Part shown: one piece after another, positions 14,100 through 14,965 of the stretch | How the letters are laid out: each line of letters opens with the position of its first letter | How positions within the stretch are numbered: the stretch's first letter is position 1 | NCBI GenBank assembly: GCA_023457875.1 | Contig: JAEXBC010000119.1 | Coordinates: 1 to 14,965 of the forward strand | Length of the DNA: 14,965 nucleotides | Direction of reading: 5' to 3' | From: Bacillota bacterium | GTDB taxonomy: Bacteria; Bacillota; Clostridia; Lachnospirales; Cellulosilyticaceae | Program-made: the position numbers and the translations under genes | The notes under the pieces: model-generated | Databases searched by the model: none | What the model was told of the DNA's origin: nothing | Seen by the model: the letters and a program-made list of their open reading frames with translations, nothing else

Positions 14100-14534
14100 T
14101 TATAAGTATCTTCTAAGTGAATCCATAAAATGTTGTTCCAGCTTAACCAAGTCCTCTGTCAAGGTTTGCACTTCCTGCACAGCCGTCGGATATTGGTTCA
14201 TATAGCGACTTACAGATTTAATCCCCATGTTACATCCATCTATCATGAGCTCTGCTATCTCCTTGTCTGTTGGATCGATTAATAGTTTTGCATTGATTTT
14301 TGCCCATGACATCACTTGGGCAATAGGATTAGGCTCTTTATCTGTATCATTATCCAAGGCTAATTTTTTATGGGTTTTATTTTCTATCACCTCATGTTCC
14401 TTTAAAAAATAGGCTAACAGTGTCCCTAATTCTTTATCCTTTACTTTATCTTTTACTTCGTTAATACTAGAGATTGCCATTTTAGTTCCTGCATTACATT
14501 CCTTTAATAAATGAATGCTATCTTCATTATACAT
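14100..14534 (-). CDS. Helical protein, possible ferritin-like fold
   Basis: A 144-aa, highly charged, almost wholly helical protein. Four long helices are suggested (about 3-28, 32-58, 70-101 and 103-141), the layout of four-helix-bundle ferritin-like proteins found widely in Clostridia, with the conserved-looking segments MSWAKINAKLL and MIDGCNMGIKS. Few of the acidic/histidine iron ligands of true ferritins can be placed (EHE at about 47-49 is the only obvious cluster), so metal binding is unproven. There is no signal peptide or membrane segment. AAAGGA lies eight bases before the ATG. It is monocistronic and divergent from the cis-prenyltransferase gene. Function is unknown; fold assignment is inference from the helix pattern. 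Confidence 0.7.
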   Translation of the reverse strand: MYNEDSIHLLKECNAGTKMAISSINEVKDKVKDKELGTLLAYFLKEHEVIENKTHKKLALDNDTDKEPNPIAQVMSWAKINAKLLIDPTDKEIAELMIDGCNMGIKSVSRYMNQYPTAVQEVQTLTEDLVKLEQHFMDSLRRYL

Positions 14535-14551
14535 TTTGATTGTCCTTTCAT

Positions 14552-14577
14552 AACCATATTTTTTTTAGTATATGGTT
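14552..14577 (-). promoter_or_regulatory. Operator-like inverted repeat upstream of 14534
   Basis: AACCATAT (14552-14559) and ATATGGTT (14570-14577) form an 8-bp inverted repeat with a ten-base T-rich spacer. A minus-strand -10-like TATACT (14572-14567) overlaps one arm; no clear -35 was found. It could be an operator or an mRNA leader hairpin. Confidence 0.35.
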
Positions 14578-14683
14578 TTATAATAAAAATATACCTTTAA
14601 CAGCCCTTACCCCTATCTATTCCTACACTTATCCCTTAAAATATACAAATCAATGATTGATTATAATTAAGGAGTGTGATTTC

Positions 14684-14965
14684 ATGCATCTACCACAACA
14701 TATTGCCATTATTCCCGATGGTAATAGGCGCTGGGCAAAAAATTCAGGGCTTGAAAAACATCAAGGCTACAACTATGGATTAAATCCAGGAGTTGAAGTG
14801 CTTAGGCTAGCTAAACGCTATGGTATAAAAGAACTTACCTACTATGGTTTTACAATGGACAATTGCAAGCGTCCCAAAGAACAAGTGATTGCCTTTACTA
14901 AGGCCTGTATTGATGCCATAGAAAGAATTCAGGAAGAAGGCGGTAAGCTACTTGTGGTTGGCAAT
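14684..14965 (+). CDS. UppS-family cis-prenyltransferase (3' end beyond window)
   Basis: The first 94 codons of a cis-prenyltransferase, the family of undecaprenyl diphosphate synthase, which extends farnesyl diphosphate with isopentenyl diphosphate to make the lipid carrier for wall synthesis. HIAIIPDGNRRWAK (6-19) is conserved region I with catalytic D12, and FTMDNCKRP (56-64) corresponds to the FSxENWxRP region, with N60 and R63 kept. Two departures stand out: the GHKAG motif is GYNYG (28-32), so the usual histidine is Y29, and the tryptophan is C61. This suits a divergent clostridial branch rather than the housekeeping UppS, so no symbol is given. AAGGAG precedes the ATG by about nine bases. 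A TATAAT at 14662-14667 lies too close to the ribosome site to be a convincing promoter. Confidence 0.85.
   Translation, partial: MHLPQHIAIIPDGNRRWAKNSGLEKHQGYNYGLNPGVEVLRLAKRYGIKELTYYGFTMDNCKRPKEQVIAFTKACIDAIERIQEEGGKLLVVGN

Overview
The window looks like chromosomal DNA from a low-GC, strictly anaerobic Gram-positive bacterium of the Clostridia, probably Lachnospirales-like. The evidence is the AT-rich sequence, strong AAGGAG-type ribosome binding sites, a class III (oxygen-sensitive) ribonucleotide reductase operon, an FprA flavodiiron protein, a Gram-positive LexA box and several clostridial protein families. The genus cannot be fixed from the sequence. There are no tRNA or rRNA genes, CRISPR arrays, insertion sequences or prophage genes; it reads as ordinary core chromosome.

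Layout. Positions 1-5253 (minus strand) hold a likely three-gene operon, transcribed in the order M16C metallopeptidase (PreP/insulinase type), membrane-anchored L,D-transpeptidase (YkuD), and a DUF815 AAA+ ATPase cut by the window edge. A compact divergent promoter region separates it from fprA (5419-6636, plus), which ends in a clear terminator. A 54-codon minus-strand gene (6820-6984) follows, with a near-consensus LexA/SOS box in its promoter. Positions 7172-10357 (minus) hold an anaerobic deoxynucleotide operon in the order nrdG, dut, nrdD. NrdD makes dNTPs with a glycyl radical, NrdG should install that radical, and Dut removes dUTP and supplies dUMP. In this copy nrdG carries an in-frame TGA at codon 18, just before its iron-sulfur cysteine motif, while the rest of the gene is intact.

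Positions 10705-12315 (plus) encode peptide chain release factor 3 with its own promoter and terminator. Positions 12561-13667 (plus) encode a single-pass membrane protein with a lysozyme/glucosaminidase-like outer domain, convergent with a 71-aa hydrophobic membrane protein (13672-13887, minus). Next come a helical ferritin-like-fold protein of unknown function (14100-14534, minus) and the 5' part of a divergent cis-prenyltransferase (UppS family, 14684 to the edge, plus).

The observations most worth following are the SOS-controlled unknown small protein, the nonsense codon in nrdG, the operator-like inverted repeat at the small membrane protein promoter, and the non-canonical residues of the UppS-like enzyme. 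No clearly new multi-gene system is visible.
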